A DNA stretch of 6,118 nucleotides from an uncultured Clostridia bacterium. Lineage in GTDB: Bacteria > Bacillota > Clostridia > Oscillospirales > Acutalibacteraceae. Made by a program: the position numbers and the translations under genes. Below are positions 1 through 4,960 of this stretch, piece by piece. Each line of letters starts with the position of its first letter. Position 1 is the stretch's first letter. The stretch lies in NCBI GenBank assembly GCA_937898195.1, contig CALEJD010000105.1:1-6118 (forward strand), read 5' to 3'. Under the pieces are notes generated by a model that made no database searches, was not told where the DNA came from, and worked only from the letters and a program-made list of their open reading frames with translations.

Positions 1-255
1 ACAGTTTCAGCACCAGAGGAAATATTTGAACTGTACCGTAAAGCTGATATTGATAGGCTTATGAAAAGTCATAATGTTACAAGACTTCATTTTGTTGGTG
101 TTGACATGTTGTCATATATTTGCGATGACAGACTTGATCTTTTAAGCAACCGTGAATTTGAGGAATATATGAAATTTCTCTCTAATCTTTGTGAGCGTGA
201 GGATTGTGTTGGTTTATCTATACATATGCTTGATGTGTTTAAGAAGAATAGTTAG
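1..255 (+). CDS. C-terminal end of a probable class I SAM-dependent methyltransferase (5' truncated by window edge)
   Basis: The frame is open from the first base and ends at TAG 253-255, giving the last 84 residues of a longer protein. The internal ATG at 61 has no ribosome binding site and the preceding codons read as protein (…APEEIFELYRKADIDRLMK), so it is not the start. The pattern LYRKxDIDxLM, then VTRLHFVGVD, then FEEYMKFLSNLCERED-VGLSIHMLDVFKK, matches by recognition the C-terminal tail of a clostridial methyltransferase family, where it follows the Rossmann SAM-binding domain. That SAM-binding domain lies outside the window, so neither its motifs nor the substrate can be checked. No convincing terminator follows the gene. 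The family call is from memory and moderately sure; that this is a real coding end is much surer. Confidence 0.62.
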   Translation, partial: TVSAPEEIFELYRKADIDRLMKSHNVTRLHFVGVDMLSYICDDRLDLLSNREFEEYMKFLSNLCEREDCVGLSIHMLDVFKKNS

Positions 256-312
256 AGATTCCTTTTTTATGACAAAATTAGCTCAACAGTATTCGCCTGT
301 TTGTCGCTCACT

Positions 313-367
313 TGCTAATATTCTGCTAATTTCCTGCTAATGGGATTTTCCACAAAATCTTGCTAAT
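313..367 (+). repeat. Cluster of four TGCTAAT direct repeats, three phased at 11 bp
   Basis: Exact TGCTAAT heptamers start at 313, 324, 335 and 361, all in the same orientation. The first three are exactly 11 bp apart, about one helical turn, and the fourth follows after 26 bp. Flanking bases are also biased to pyrimidines upstream (CT, TC, CC, CT). The same heptamer recurs at 1202 and 1213, again 11 bp apart. Helically phased short direct repeats fit binding sites for a protein that loads side by side, such as the arm-binding domain of a tyrosine integrase. That role is inference. Confidence 0.7.
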
Positions 368-432
368 TGAAAAGGCGGTTGTTGTATCCATTGTTTTAAA
401 TCAACTATTTAATGTAAAGTGTATATATTAGA

Positions 433-462
433 TTGAATTTAGTATAGCGTTTGTGATATAAT
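433..462 (+). promoter_or_regulatory. Sigma-A type promoter of the 202-residue protein gene
   Basis: A -35 box TTGAAT (433-438) and a -10 box TATAAT (457-462) are separated by 18 bp, and TG at 454-455 gives an extended -10 (TGaTATAAT). Transcription would begin near 468-470. The AAAGGAG ribosome binding site of the gene at 495 lies about 12 bases further on. Confidence 0.7.
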
Positions 463-494
463 CAATTCAAAGAATAAATTAAAGGAGAATTGAT
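461..494. promoter_or_regulatory. Candidate operator: perfect 8-bp inverted repeat between -10 box and start codon
   Basis: ATCAATTC (461-468) and GAATTGAT (487-494) are exact reverse complements separated by 18 bases. The left arm overlaps the end of the -10 box and the likely transcription start, and the right arm fills the gap between the Shine-Dalgarno and the ATG. Because the left arm is at or before the transcript start, binding of a dimeric regulator to DNA is more plausible than an RNA hairpin. The region is AT-rich, so chance is possible. Confidence 0.35.
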
Positions 495-1103
495 ATGGGT
501 TTATTTGATATGTTACAAAAGGAAGAAAAACAACAGAAACCTATTTCAATGTTGAATATAGGTTCTTGGGTAACACAATACAGCGCAGGTTATTGGAAGG
601 TTGTAAATATTTTTCCTAAATATGCGGATGAAGATTACAGTTATGAAGGAAAGTCTTGGAAAAAGGGAGACCGTCTTGGCGAATGGGTGATATTGAAAAA
701 AGGCTTTACAAATAAAATGAAACCTAGCAACGCATGTGAGTTTGTTGATTCGCAGTGGTGCAAACCTGTATCAAATGACGTTATAGAAGCTATTGAAGCA
801 GAATTTGAAAAGAATCCAAAAGCAAAACAAAAATTTGATAATGCTCCTGACATGCCAAATCCTTCTATAGCAAGTATATGGTTAAATCTTTCTGATGAAC
901 AAGCGGAATCTTTTTTAGAAATTATATCGAATATGCCTGAACGATTCACTATGGAAGAATTTTGGGTATATGCAGATAGTTATCATAAGTACGTAGTTGA
1001 CCCGTCAAATGCTACACACATTTTGAATATGTGTAGTTATTTGTGGGAAATCAATGACAATTTTGAGCCACTTCACTTCAGAGCAGAAATAAAGAAACTT
1101 TGA
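495..1103 (+). CDS. Uncharacterised soluble 202-residue protein
   Basis: The ATG at 495 is preceded by AAAGGAG (481-487) at 7-nt spacing, and the gene has its own promoter (433-462) and terminator (1146-1193), so it is a monocistronic unit. I do not recognise the family. The protein is hydrophilic, with no signal peptide or membrane segment. Residues about 15-95 look beta-rich and aromatic (IGSWVTQYSAGYWKVVNIFPKY, then GEWVILKKGF and EFVDSQWCKPV). Residues about 96-118 are a charged, probably helical stretch. Residues about 125-202 look alpha-helical (LSDEQAESFLEIISNMPERFTMEEFW, then a C-terminal helix pair). This suggests a two-part fold, a small beta domain plus a helical domain. It sits between two TGCTAAT repeat clusters and next to a tRNA fragment, so it may be cargo at the end of an integrated element. 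An immunity-like or phage-derived role is possible, but nothing in the sequence establishes it. Confidence 0.85.
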   Translation: MGLFDMLQKEEKQQKPISMLNIGSWVTQYSAGYWKVVNIFPKYADEDYSYEGKSWKKGDRLGEWVILKKGFTNKMKPSNACEFVDSQWCKPVSNDVIEAIEAEFEKNPKAKQKFDNAPDMPNPSIASIWLNLSDEQAESFLEIISNMPERFTMEEFWVYADSYHKYVVDPSNATHILNMCSYLWEINDNFEPLHFRAEIKKL

Positions 1104-1145
1104 TTTATTATTTATATTTTTATTATATGTGTAAAGATTAGTTTT

Positions 1146-1193
1146 AAAACGACAATATGTTACAGCAATTACATACTGTCGTTTTCCTTTTTT
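1146..1193 (+). terminator. Rho-independent terminator of the 202-residue protein gene
   Basis: A 15-bp stem with one mismatch (1146-1160 with 1171-1185; AAAACGACA pairing TGTCGTTTT near the base) encloses a 10-base loop and is followed by CCTTTTTTT (1186-1193). It begins 42 bases after the stop codon at 1103. Confidence 0.85.
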
Positions 1194-1201
1194 AAGCCCT
1201 T

Positions 1202-1219
1202 TGCTAATTGCCTGCTAAT
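1202..1219 (+). repeat. Second cluster of TGCTAAT direct repeats (two copies, 11 bp apart)
   Basis: TGCTAAT occurs at 1202-1208 and 1213-1219, in the same orientation and with the same 11-bp period as the cluster at 313-341. It lies just after the terminator and about 130 bp left of the tRNA fragment, a distance compatible with arm-type sites beside an attachment core. Function is inferred. Confidence 0.65.
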
Positions 1220-1351
1220 ATGAACAGTTAAAATCAAATGATATTTTATAGTTTTTCTTGGTAAAAGAATAACAGCATAATAAATGAAGAAGCAAGAAAC
1301 AGTGGGATTTTTAGGGCTTTTATGAGCTTAAAATGCCACCCACCCCCCGAA
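1220..1351. other. Non-coding AT-rich spacer ending in a C-rich patch beside the tRNA fragment
   Basis: No gene is visible here. At 1302-1343 there is an imperfect palindrome: GTGGG (1302-1306) with CCCAC (1339-1343), and TTTTA (1318-1322) with TAAAA (1329-1333). A C-rich run (1336-1349) stands out in this AT-rich stretch and abuts the point where tRNA-like sequence begins. The sequence does not supply the D arm or 5' acceptor strand that an intact tRNA would need. It may be the element side of an attachment site. Confidence 0.4.
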
Positions 1352-1395
1352 CTCCTAAGACTTAGATGCAGGTTCGATTCCTACTACGGGTGCCA
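1352..1395 (+). other. 3' half of a tRNA-Arg (CCU anticodon) gene; probable attachment site of an integrated element
   Basis: The segment reads in correct tRNA geometry from the anticodon loop onward: loop CTCCTAA (1352-1358, anticodon CCT at 1354-1356), 3' anticodon stem GACTT (1359-1363), 4-base variable loop AGAT, T stem GCAGG (1368-1372), T loop TTCGATT (1373-1379), T stem CCTAC (1380-1384, one mismatch), 3' acceptor strand TACGGGT (1385-1391), discriminator G and encoded CCA (1393-1395). Upstream bases CCGAA cannot pair with GACTT, and no 5' acceptor strand (expected RCCCGTA) or D arm is present, so the 5' half is missing. Tyrosine integrases commonly recombine at tRNA anticodon or T loops, rebuild the tRNA at one end and leave such a 3' fragment at the other. 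The small 11-base palindrome CTAAGACTTAG lies at 1355-1365. Confidence 0.62.
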
Positions 1396-1428
1396 AAATC
1401 TCGTACACTTTTGTGTATGAGATTTTTA
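1395..1428 (+). terminator. Strong terminator directly after the tRNA fragment
   Basis: A 14-bp stem (1395-1408 with 1413-1426) with a single G-T wobble closes a TTTT loop; the T-rich 3' arm (ATTTT) runs on into TATTTT. It starts on the last base of the CCA, as expected for the native terminator of a tRNA gene. This supports the view that 1352-1395 is a displaced tRNA end rather than a chance resemblance. Confidence 0.85.
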
Positions 1429-1480
1429 TTTTCACTCAAAACTTTTCCCAGAATTCACAAAAAAATTACACAACAGAGTG

Positions 1481-1510
1481 TTGAAAAACTTATATAGAAT
1501 ATAGTATAAT
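1481..1510 (+). promoter_or_regulatory. Promoter of the GH2 glycoside hydrolase gene
   Basis: A -35 box TTGAAA (1481-1486) and a consensus -10 box TATAAT (1505-1510) are separated by 18 bp. The likely transcription start is near 1517, giving a leader of about 30 bases before the ATG at 1549. Confidence 0.75.
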
Positions 1511-1534
1511 ATTTTTGTTAAAATTTGTTATACT
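1503..1534. promoter_or_regulatory. Candidate operator: 32-bp imperfect palindrome over the -10 box and transcription start
   Basis: AGTATAA (1503-1509) and TTATACT (1528-1534) are perfect 7-bp inverted arms; around the centre at 1518.5, 11 of 16 positions are complementary. The same stretch carries a direct repeat TTTGTTA (1514-1520, 1524-1530). A repressor bound here would block the promoter, plausible for a sugar-induced hydrolase, but no regulator is in the window. Confidence 0.4.
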
Positions 1535-1538
1535 TTTT

Positions 1539-1543
1539 GGAGG
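1539..1543 (+). promoter_or_regulatory. Ribosome binding site fixing the GH2 start at 1549
   Basis: GGAGG at 1539-1543 sits 5 bases before the ATG at 1549-1551. The upstream in-frame TTG at 1525 would place this site inside the coding region, so the protein starts at MRNIKVINDNW. Confidence 0.9.
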
Positions 1544-1548
1544 TTGCT

Positions 1549-3819
1549 ATGAGAAATATTAAAGTTATCAATGACAATTGGCTTTTCTCAAAAAACGCTA
1601 AATCTGCTCCGTCAAATCTTCCAACAGATTGGGAAGCTCTTAACCTTCCTTTCACTTGGAACGGCAAAGACGGTCAGGACGGTGGCAATGACTATTACAG
1701 AGGCACTTGCTATTTCGCAAAAGAAATCAAGGCTCAGGATTTACCCGATGGCGCAGTTAAATATCTTCAATTCGACGGTGTAAACTCTTCTTGCGTTGTT
1801 TTCTGGAACGGCAAAGAAATCACAAAGCACGATGGTGGTTATTCAACTTTCCGTGTAGAAATCAAAGATATTAAAGACACCAACTTGCTCGTTGTTGCAG
1901 TTGACAACTCTGCAAATGACAGAGTTTATCCACAGAATGCTGACTTTACATTCTATGGCGGTATTTATCGTGATGTTAGTGTAATTGGTGTTCCTGAAAA
2001 TCACTTTGACCTTGATTATTATGGCTCACCTGCTATTATGGTTACACCTGAAATCAACGGTGCGGACGCCAAAATCAAAATTGAAACATTCTTCAAAAAC
2101 GAAGACTGCAAGGTTCGTTATGAAATTATTGCTGACGGCGAAGTTATTGCTTCAAAAGAAGACGATGACGATGTAGAAATCGAAATTAAGAATGTTCACC
2201 TTTGGGATGGTCTCGCTGACCCATATCTTTACACAGCAAAGGCAACTTTAATCTGTGATGGTGAAGAAGTTGACTGCGTTTCAACAAGATTCGGTTGCCG
2301 CACATTCAAAATTGACTCTGAAAAAGGCTTTATTCTCAATGGTCGTGAATATCCACTTCGCGGTGTTTCTCGTCATCAAGACAGACCAGATGTTGGTAAC
2401 GCACTTACACCTGAAATGCACAAAGAAGACCTTGATTTGATTCTTGAAATGGGTGCAAATACAATTCGTCTTGCTCACTATCAGCATTCACAAGTTTTCT
2501 ACGACCTTTGTGACGAAGCAGGTCTTGTGCTCTGGGCTGAAATTCCATATATTTCAAGCCATATGCCAACAGGCTATGATAACACAATTTCACAGATGAA
2601 AGAGCTTGTAGCACAAAATTACAATCACCCATCAATCGTTGTATGGGGACTTTCAAATGAGATTACTATTGCGGGTTCAACCCCAAATCTCATTAAAAAC
2701 CACAACGATTTGAATGACCTTGTTCATAAGATGGATAAAACTCGTCTTACAACTATTGCGGCTGTTTCAATGTGCTCACCTGACGACGAATATGTTCACA
2801 TTTCTGATGTTGTTTCATATAACCACTATTTCGGTTGGTACGGCGGTTCAACAGATATGAATGGTCCTTGGTTTGACGATTTCCACAAGAAATATCCTAA
2901 CAAGCCAATCGGTATTTCTGAATATGGTTGTGAAGCTCTTGACTGGCACACATCAACACCGACTCAAGGTGACTATACAGAAGAATATCAGGCATATTAT
3001 CACGAAGAACTTATCAAGCAGATTGCTGACAGACCTTATCTCTGGGCAACTCACGTGTGGAATATGTTTGACTTTGCCGCTGATGCTCGTGCAGAGGGTG
3101 GCGAAAACGGTATGAACCACAAGGGTCTTGTTACATTCGACAGAAAATACAAGAAAGACTCTTTCTATGCATATCAGGCTTGGCTTTCAGATAAACCTGT
3201 GCTTCACCTTTGTGCAAAGAGATATATCGACCGCGTTGAAGATGTAACAAAGGTTACTGTTTATTCTAACCAACCAGAAGTTGAACTTTTTGCAAATGGC
3301 GTAAGCGTTGGCAAGCAGACAAAGGGTAAATATCCATTCTTCTATTTTGAAGTTAAAAACGAAGGCAGAACTGAACTTAAAGTTGTTGCAGGTGACCTTG
3401 AAGACACAGCAACAATCAACAAGGTTGATACACCAAACGAAGCTTACATAATGAAAGAAGAAGGTCAGGTTATCAACTGGTTTGAAATCAGCACTCCTGA
3501 CGGATACCTTTCAATTAATAACACCATTGGTGATATTATGAGCACATTTGGCGGAAAACTTGTAATGGTTAAATTCCTTATGATGCTCAAAAACACAATG
3601 GGCGGTGGCAAAGACGAAAACGGCGAAGAGAAAAAAGGCGGTGGCGGAGTAATCGGCGGATTTAAGATTACACCTACAATGCTTAAAAACATTTATGGTA
3701 TGGCTAAAGGCTTTACAATTAAACGTTGTTTCTCAATGCTCGGTGGTGGATTTACAAAAGAACAAATCCTTGAACTCAATGCTAAACTCAACAAAGTTAA
3801 AGCACCAAAGAAAAAATAA
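1549..3819 (+). CDS. Glycoside hydrolase family 2 protein, beta-galactosidase type, cytoplasmic
   Basis: This 756-residue retaining glycosidase has no signal peptide, so it should cleave imported beta-galactosides (or a related beta-glycoside) in the cytoplasm. Domains in order: an N-terminal jelly-roll sugar-binding domain (about 1-165, with DYYRGTCYF and FYGGIYRDV), an Ig-like domain (about 166-255), a TIM barrel (about 260-555) and a second Ig-like domain (about 565-625, VTVYSNQPEVELFANG). Catalytic residues are visible: acid/base E371 in WGLSNEI and nucleophile E458 in GISEYG. R307 and H310 (IRLAHYQHS) and the W in HVWNMFDF are conserved too. N523-H-K525-G resembles the NxKG motif of beta-glucuronidases but also the NDKG of many beta-galactosidases, so substrate is not settled. 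An unusual tail (about 630-756) holds a methionine-rich helix, a Gly/Lys/Glu low-complexity linker (684-704), and an ending FTKEQILELNAKLNKVK plus a lysine run. It is monocistronic, with its own promoter and terminator. The family is certain, the substrate less so. Confidence 0.93.
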   Translation: MRNIKVINDNWLFSKNAKSAPSNLPTDWEALNLPFTWNGKDGQDGGNDYYRGTCYFAKEIKAQDLPDGAVKYLQFDGVNSSCVVFWNGKEITKHDGGYSTFRVEIKDIKDTNLLVVAVDNSANDRVYPQNADFTFYGGIYRDVSVIGVPENHFDLDYYGSPAIMVTPEINGADAKIKIETFFKNEDCKVRYEIIADGEVIASKEDDDDVEIEIKNVHLWDGLADPYLYTAKATLICDGEEVDCVSTRFGCRTFKIDSEKGFILNGREYPLRGVSRHQDRPDVGNALTPEMHKEDLDLILEMGANTIRLAHYQHSQVFYDLCDEAGLVLWAEIPYISSHMPTGYDNTISQMKELVAQNYNHPSIVVWGLSNEITIAGSTPNLIKNHNDLNDLVHKMDKTRLTTIAAVSMCSPDDEYVHISDVVSYNHYFGWYGGSTDMNGPWFDDFHKKYPNKPIGISEYGCEALDWHTSTPTQGDYTEEYQAYYHEELIKQIADRPYLWATHVWNMFDFAADARAEGGENGMNHKGLVTFDRKYKKDSFYAYQAWLSDKPVLHLCAKRYIDRVEDVTKVTVYSNQPEVELFANGVSVGKQTKGKYPFFYFEVKNEGRTELKVVAGDLEDTATINKVDTPNEAYIMKEEGQVINWFEISTPDGYLSINNTIGDIMSTFGGKLVMVKFLMMLKNTMGGGKDENGEEKKGGGGVIGGFKITPTMLKNIYGMAKGFTIKRCFSMLGGGFTKEQILELNAKLNKVKAPKKK

Positions 3820-3821
3820 AC

Positions 3822-3868
3822 AATAAAATGAAAGGGATGCCCAACGGCATCCCTTTCATTTTATTTTG
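3822..3868. terminator. Bidirectional terminator shared by the convergent GH2 and alkylation-repair genes
   Basis: A perfect 20-bp stem (3822-3841 with 3846-3865) with a CAAC tetraloop begins three bases after the GH2 stop. The arms end in TTTTATTTT on the plus strand and in TTTTATTG on the minus strand, so it can stop both transcripts. The stop codon of the minus-strand gene (3858-3856) lies inside the stem. Confidence 0.9.
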
Positions 3869-4536
3869 AGTGTTTTAAGATATTCTTTTTGTTCCTTTGT
3901 TATGCGATAACTTTCAACTGCTTTTTGAATTGCTTTATTGTGCACCCATTTGTTGAATTTTTGCTTTTCTATATACGGAATGACTATATCCCAACGGCTT
4001 GCAAGTGCCGTTGCAATATACCAAGCTATAGCCATATTGATATAGTATTCGTCAGACTTAATGCTCAAAAGCAGATTTAGATGCTTTTTATCTAAACGCT
4101 CATTCATAAAGAATTTCATTAAAGTTACAATGGCAAATCTTACGGTATAAATATGCTCCGACTTTGCCCATTCTTCTATTTTTTCATAAAGTTTTTCGGT
4201 ATTTGTTCCTAAAACTTTTGGCGTCATCATATCACAGGTTGCCCAGTTATCAATAAATAGTAGAAATTTGTCTAAAGCAAAAATACACTCATCAAAATCT
4301 TTAGTTTGCTCAATTAAAAAAGCGTGAAGATTATCTTCTTCATAATATTTGTGGGGCAGAGTTTTGAGAAAATCTGCCTTTAAATCTGATTTGTTCAATT
4401 CTTTTGCAAGTTTTCTTAAAACAGGCACACGCACACCGATTATTTTATCTTTGCAGACGGTGGGCATAAGCTTTGAGTGAAAATCACGATAGCCCAAATC
4501 TTGCAACTGAAAAAGTTTCTCTTGAATTGGTGTCAT
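3856..4536 (-). CDS. AlkD-like DNA alkylation repair protein (HEAT-like repeat DNA glycosylase family)
   Basis: The 226-residue protein matches the DNA alkylation repair family, close to the 237 residues of Bacillus cereus AlkD, which excises positively charged alkylated purines without base flipping. It is all-helical and soluble. Landmarks are LGYRDFHSKLMPTV (14-27), IGVRVPVLRKLAKE (33-46), DNWATCDMMTPK (96-107), YTVRFAIVTLMKFF (130-143) and EYYINMAIAWYIATALA (163-179), with KWVHNKAIQKAVESYRI near the end. W98, D102, R133 and W172 appear to correspond to the AlkD DNA-binding and catalytic W/D/R/W set (assignment by eye). The chosen ATG (4536-4534) follows the previous gene's TGA by one base. 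An in-frame start at 4644 would overlap that gene by over 100 bp and adds residues foreign to the family. No clear Shine-Dalgarno is present, so translation is probably coupled to the upstream gene. It is the last gene of a three-gene operon. Confidence 0.9.
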   Translation of the reverse strand: MTPIQEKLFQLQDLGYRDFHSKLMPTVCKDKIIGVRVPVLRKLAKELNKSDLKADFLKTLPHKYYEEDNLHAFLIEQTKDFDECIFALDKFLLFIDNWATCDMMTPKVLGTNTEKLYEKIEEWAKSEHIYTVRFAIVTLMKFFMNERLDKKHLNLLLSIKSDEYYINMAIAWYIATALASRWDIVIPYIEKQKFNKWVHNKAIQKAVESYRITKEQKEYLKTLKIK

Positions 4537-4537
4537 A

Positions 4538-4948
4538 TCAATACAAGGTCTTTGAAAGAATGAAACAAGTCCAGAGAGCAATAACAAAAAGTCCTTCTGC
4601 TGGAATTGCAAGTTTTGTATATGGGCATTTCCAACCCTTGTCAACGAAAAGAAAGATTGTTCTTGTTACAAAAACTGTTGTTGAGAAGAAAAGTCCGCCA
4701 ATCATTGAATAGTATGGAGTGCCCAGAGCGAGCATAAGGAAAAGTAAAAATCCACCCAATGCACCTGAAATACCACCATAATAAACACGAATTTCAGTTT
4801 TGCCCGCATTGTCAACAGGCTTGATTGAAAAACTTTCTGCATTTTTAAGTGGACTAATAATAAATACAATTGCCATACCAAAGAAATAGAGAATAAGACC
4901 TATTGTGGCAACGGCAGCTGGAATATTTGACATTAAAATTTCTTTCAT
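4538..4948 (-). CDS. Small four-helix membrane protein, DUF4345-like
   Basis: This 136-residue integral membrane protein has about four hydrophobic segments (about 12-33, 57-76, 79-100 and 112-132). The segment TEIRVYYGGISGALGGFLLFLML (51-73) resembles the conserved R-x-YGG-x-x-x-A-LG core of DUF4345 proteins, whose biochemical role is unknown; the match is from memory. The start is well supported: AAGGAG on the minus strand (4961-4956) lies 7 bases before the ATG at 4948. That ribosome binding site touches the stop codon of the upstream gene (4963-4961), and its own stop is one base from the next start, so it is tightly embedded in the operon. No catalytic residues are evident. There is no sign of truncation. 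Confidence 0.82.
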   Translation of the reverse strand: MKEILMSNIPAAVATIGLILYFFGMAIVFIISPLKNAESFSIKPVDNAGKTEIRVYYGGISGALGGFLLFLMLALGTPYYSMIGGLFFSTTVFVTRTIFLFVDKGWKCPYTKLAIPAEGLFVIALWTCFILSKTLY

Positions 4949-4960
4949 AAGGATTCTCCT

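Noticed and set aside
271..305. Terminator or structured RNA after the methyltransferase (GACAA/TTGTC and ACAG/CTGT pairing)
   Set aside because: The stem needs a 10-base bulge and has no T-run after it, so it is weak and could be chance.
313..367. CRISPR array
   Set aside because: The repeats are 7 bp with 4-bp gaps, far too short, and there are no uniform spacers or cas genes.
641..949. Minus-strand 102-residue reading frame inside the 202-residue protein gene
   Set aside because: It lies entirely within a well-supported plus-strand gene, has no ribosome binding site and no recognisable protein.
1321..1395. A complete tRNA gene ending at 1395
   Set aside because: Only the part from the anticodon loop onward fits. 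The upstream 31 bases provide no 5' acceptor strand, no D arm and no anticodon-stem partner.
1352..1395. 3' end of a tmRNA gene
   Set aside because: tmRNA acceptor arms pair with a GGGG-type 5' end and end in CUCCACCA-like sequence; here the acceptor strand is TACGGGT-G-CCA and the anticodon-loop geometry fits a normal tRNA.
1525..1548. Extended start of the GH2 protein at TTG 1525
   Set aside because: It would translate through the ribosome binding site and overlap the promoter's downstream region; GGAGG at 1539-1543 points to ATG 1549.
1481..3819. A polysaccharide utilisation locus around the GH2 gene
   Set aside because: No transporter, regulator or second carbohydrate enzyme lies in the window; the gene has its own promoter and terminator.
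4537..4644. 36-residue N-terminal extension of the AlkD-like protein
   Set aside because: It overlaps the DUF4345-like gene in another frame, lacks a ribosome binding site, and the family's usual N-terminus starts at MTPIQEKLFQLQDLGYRDFH.
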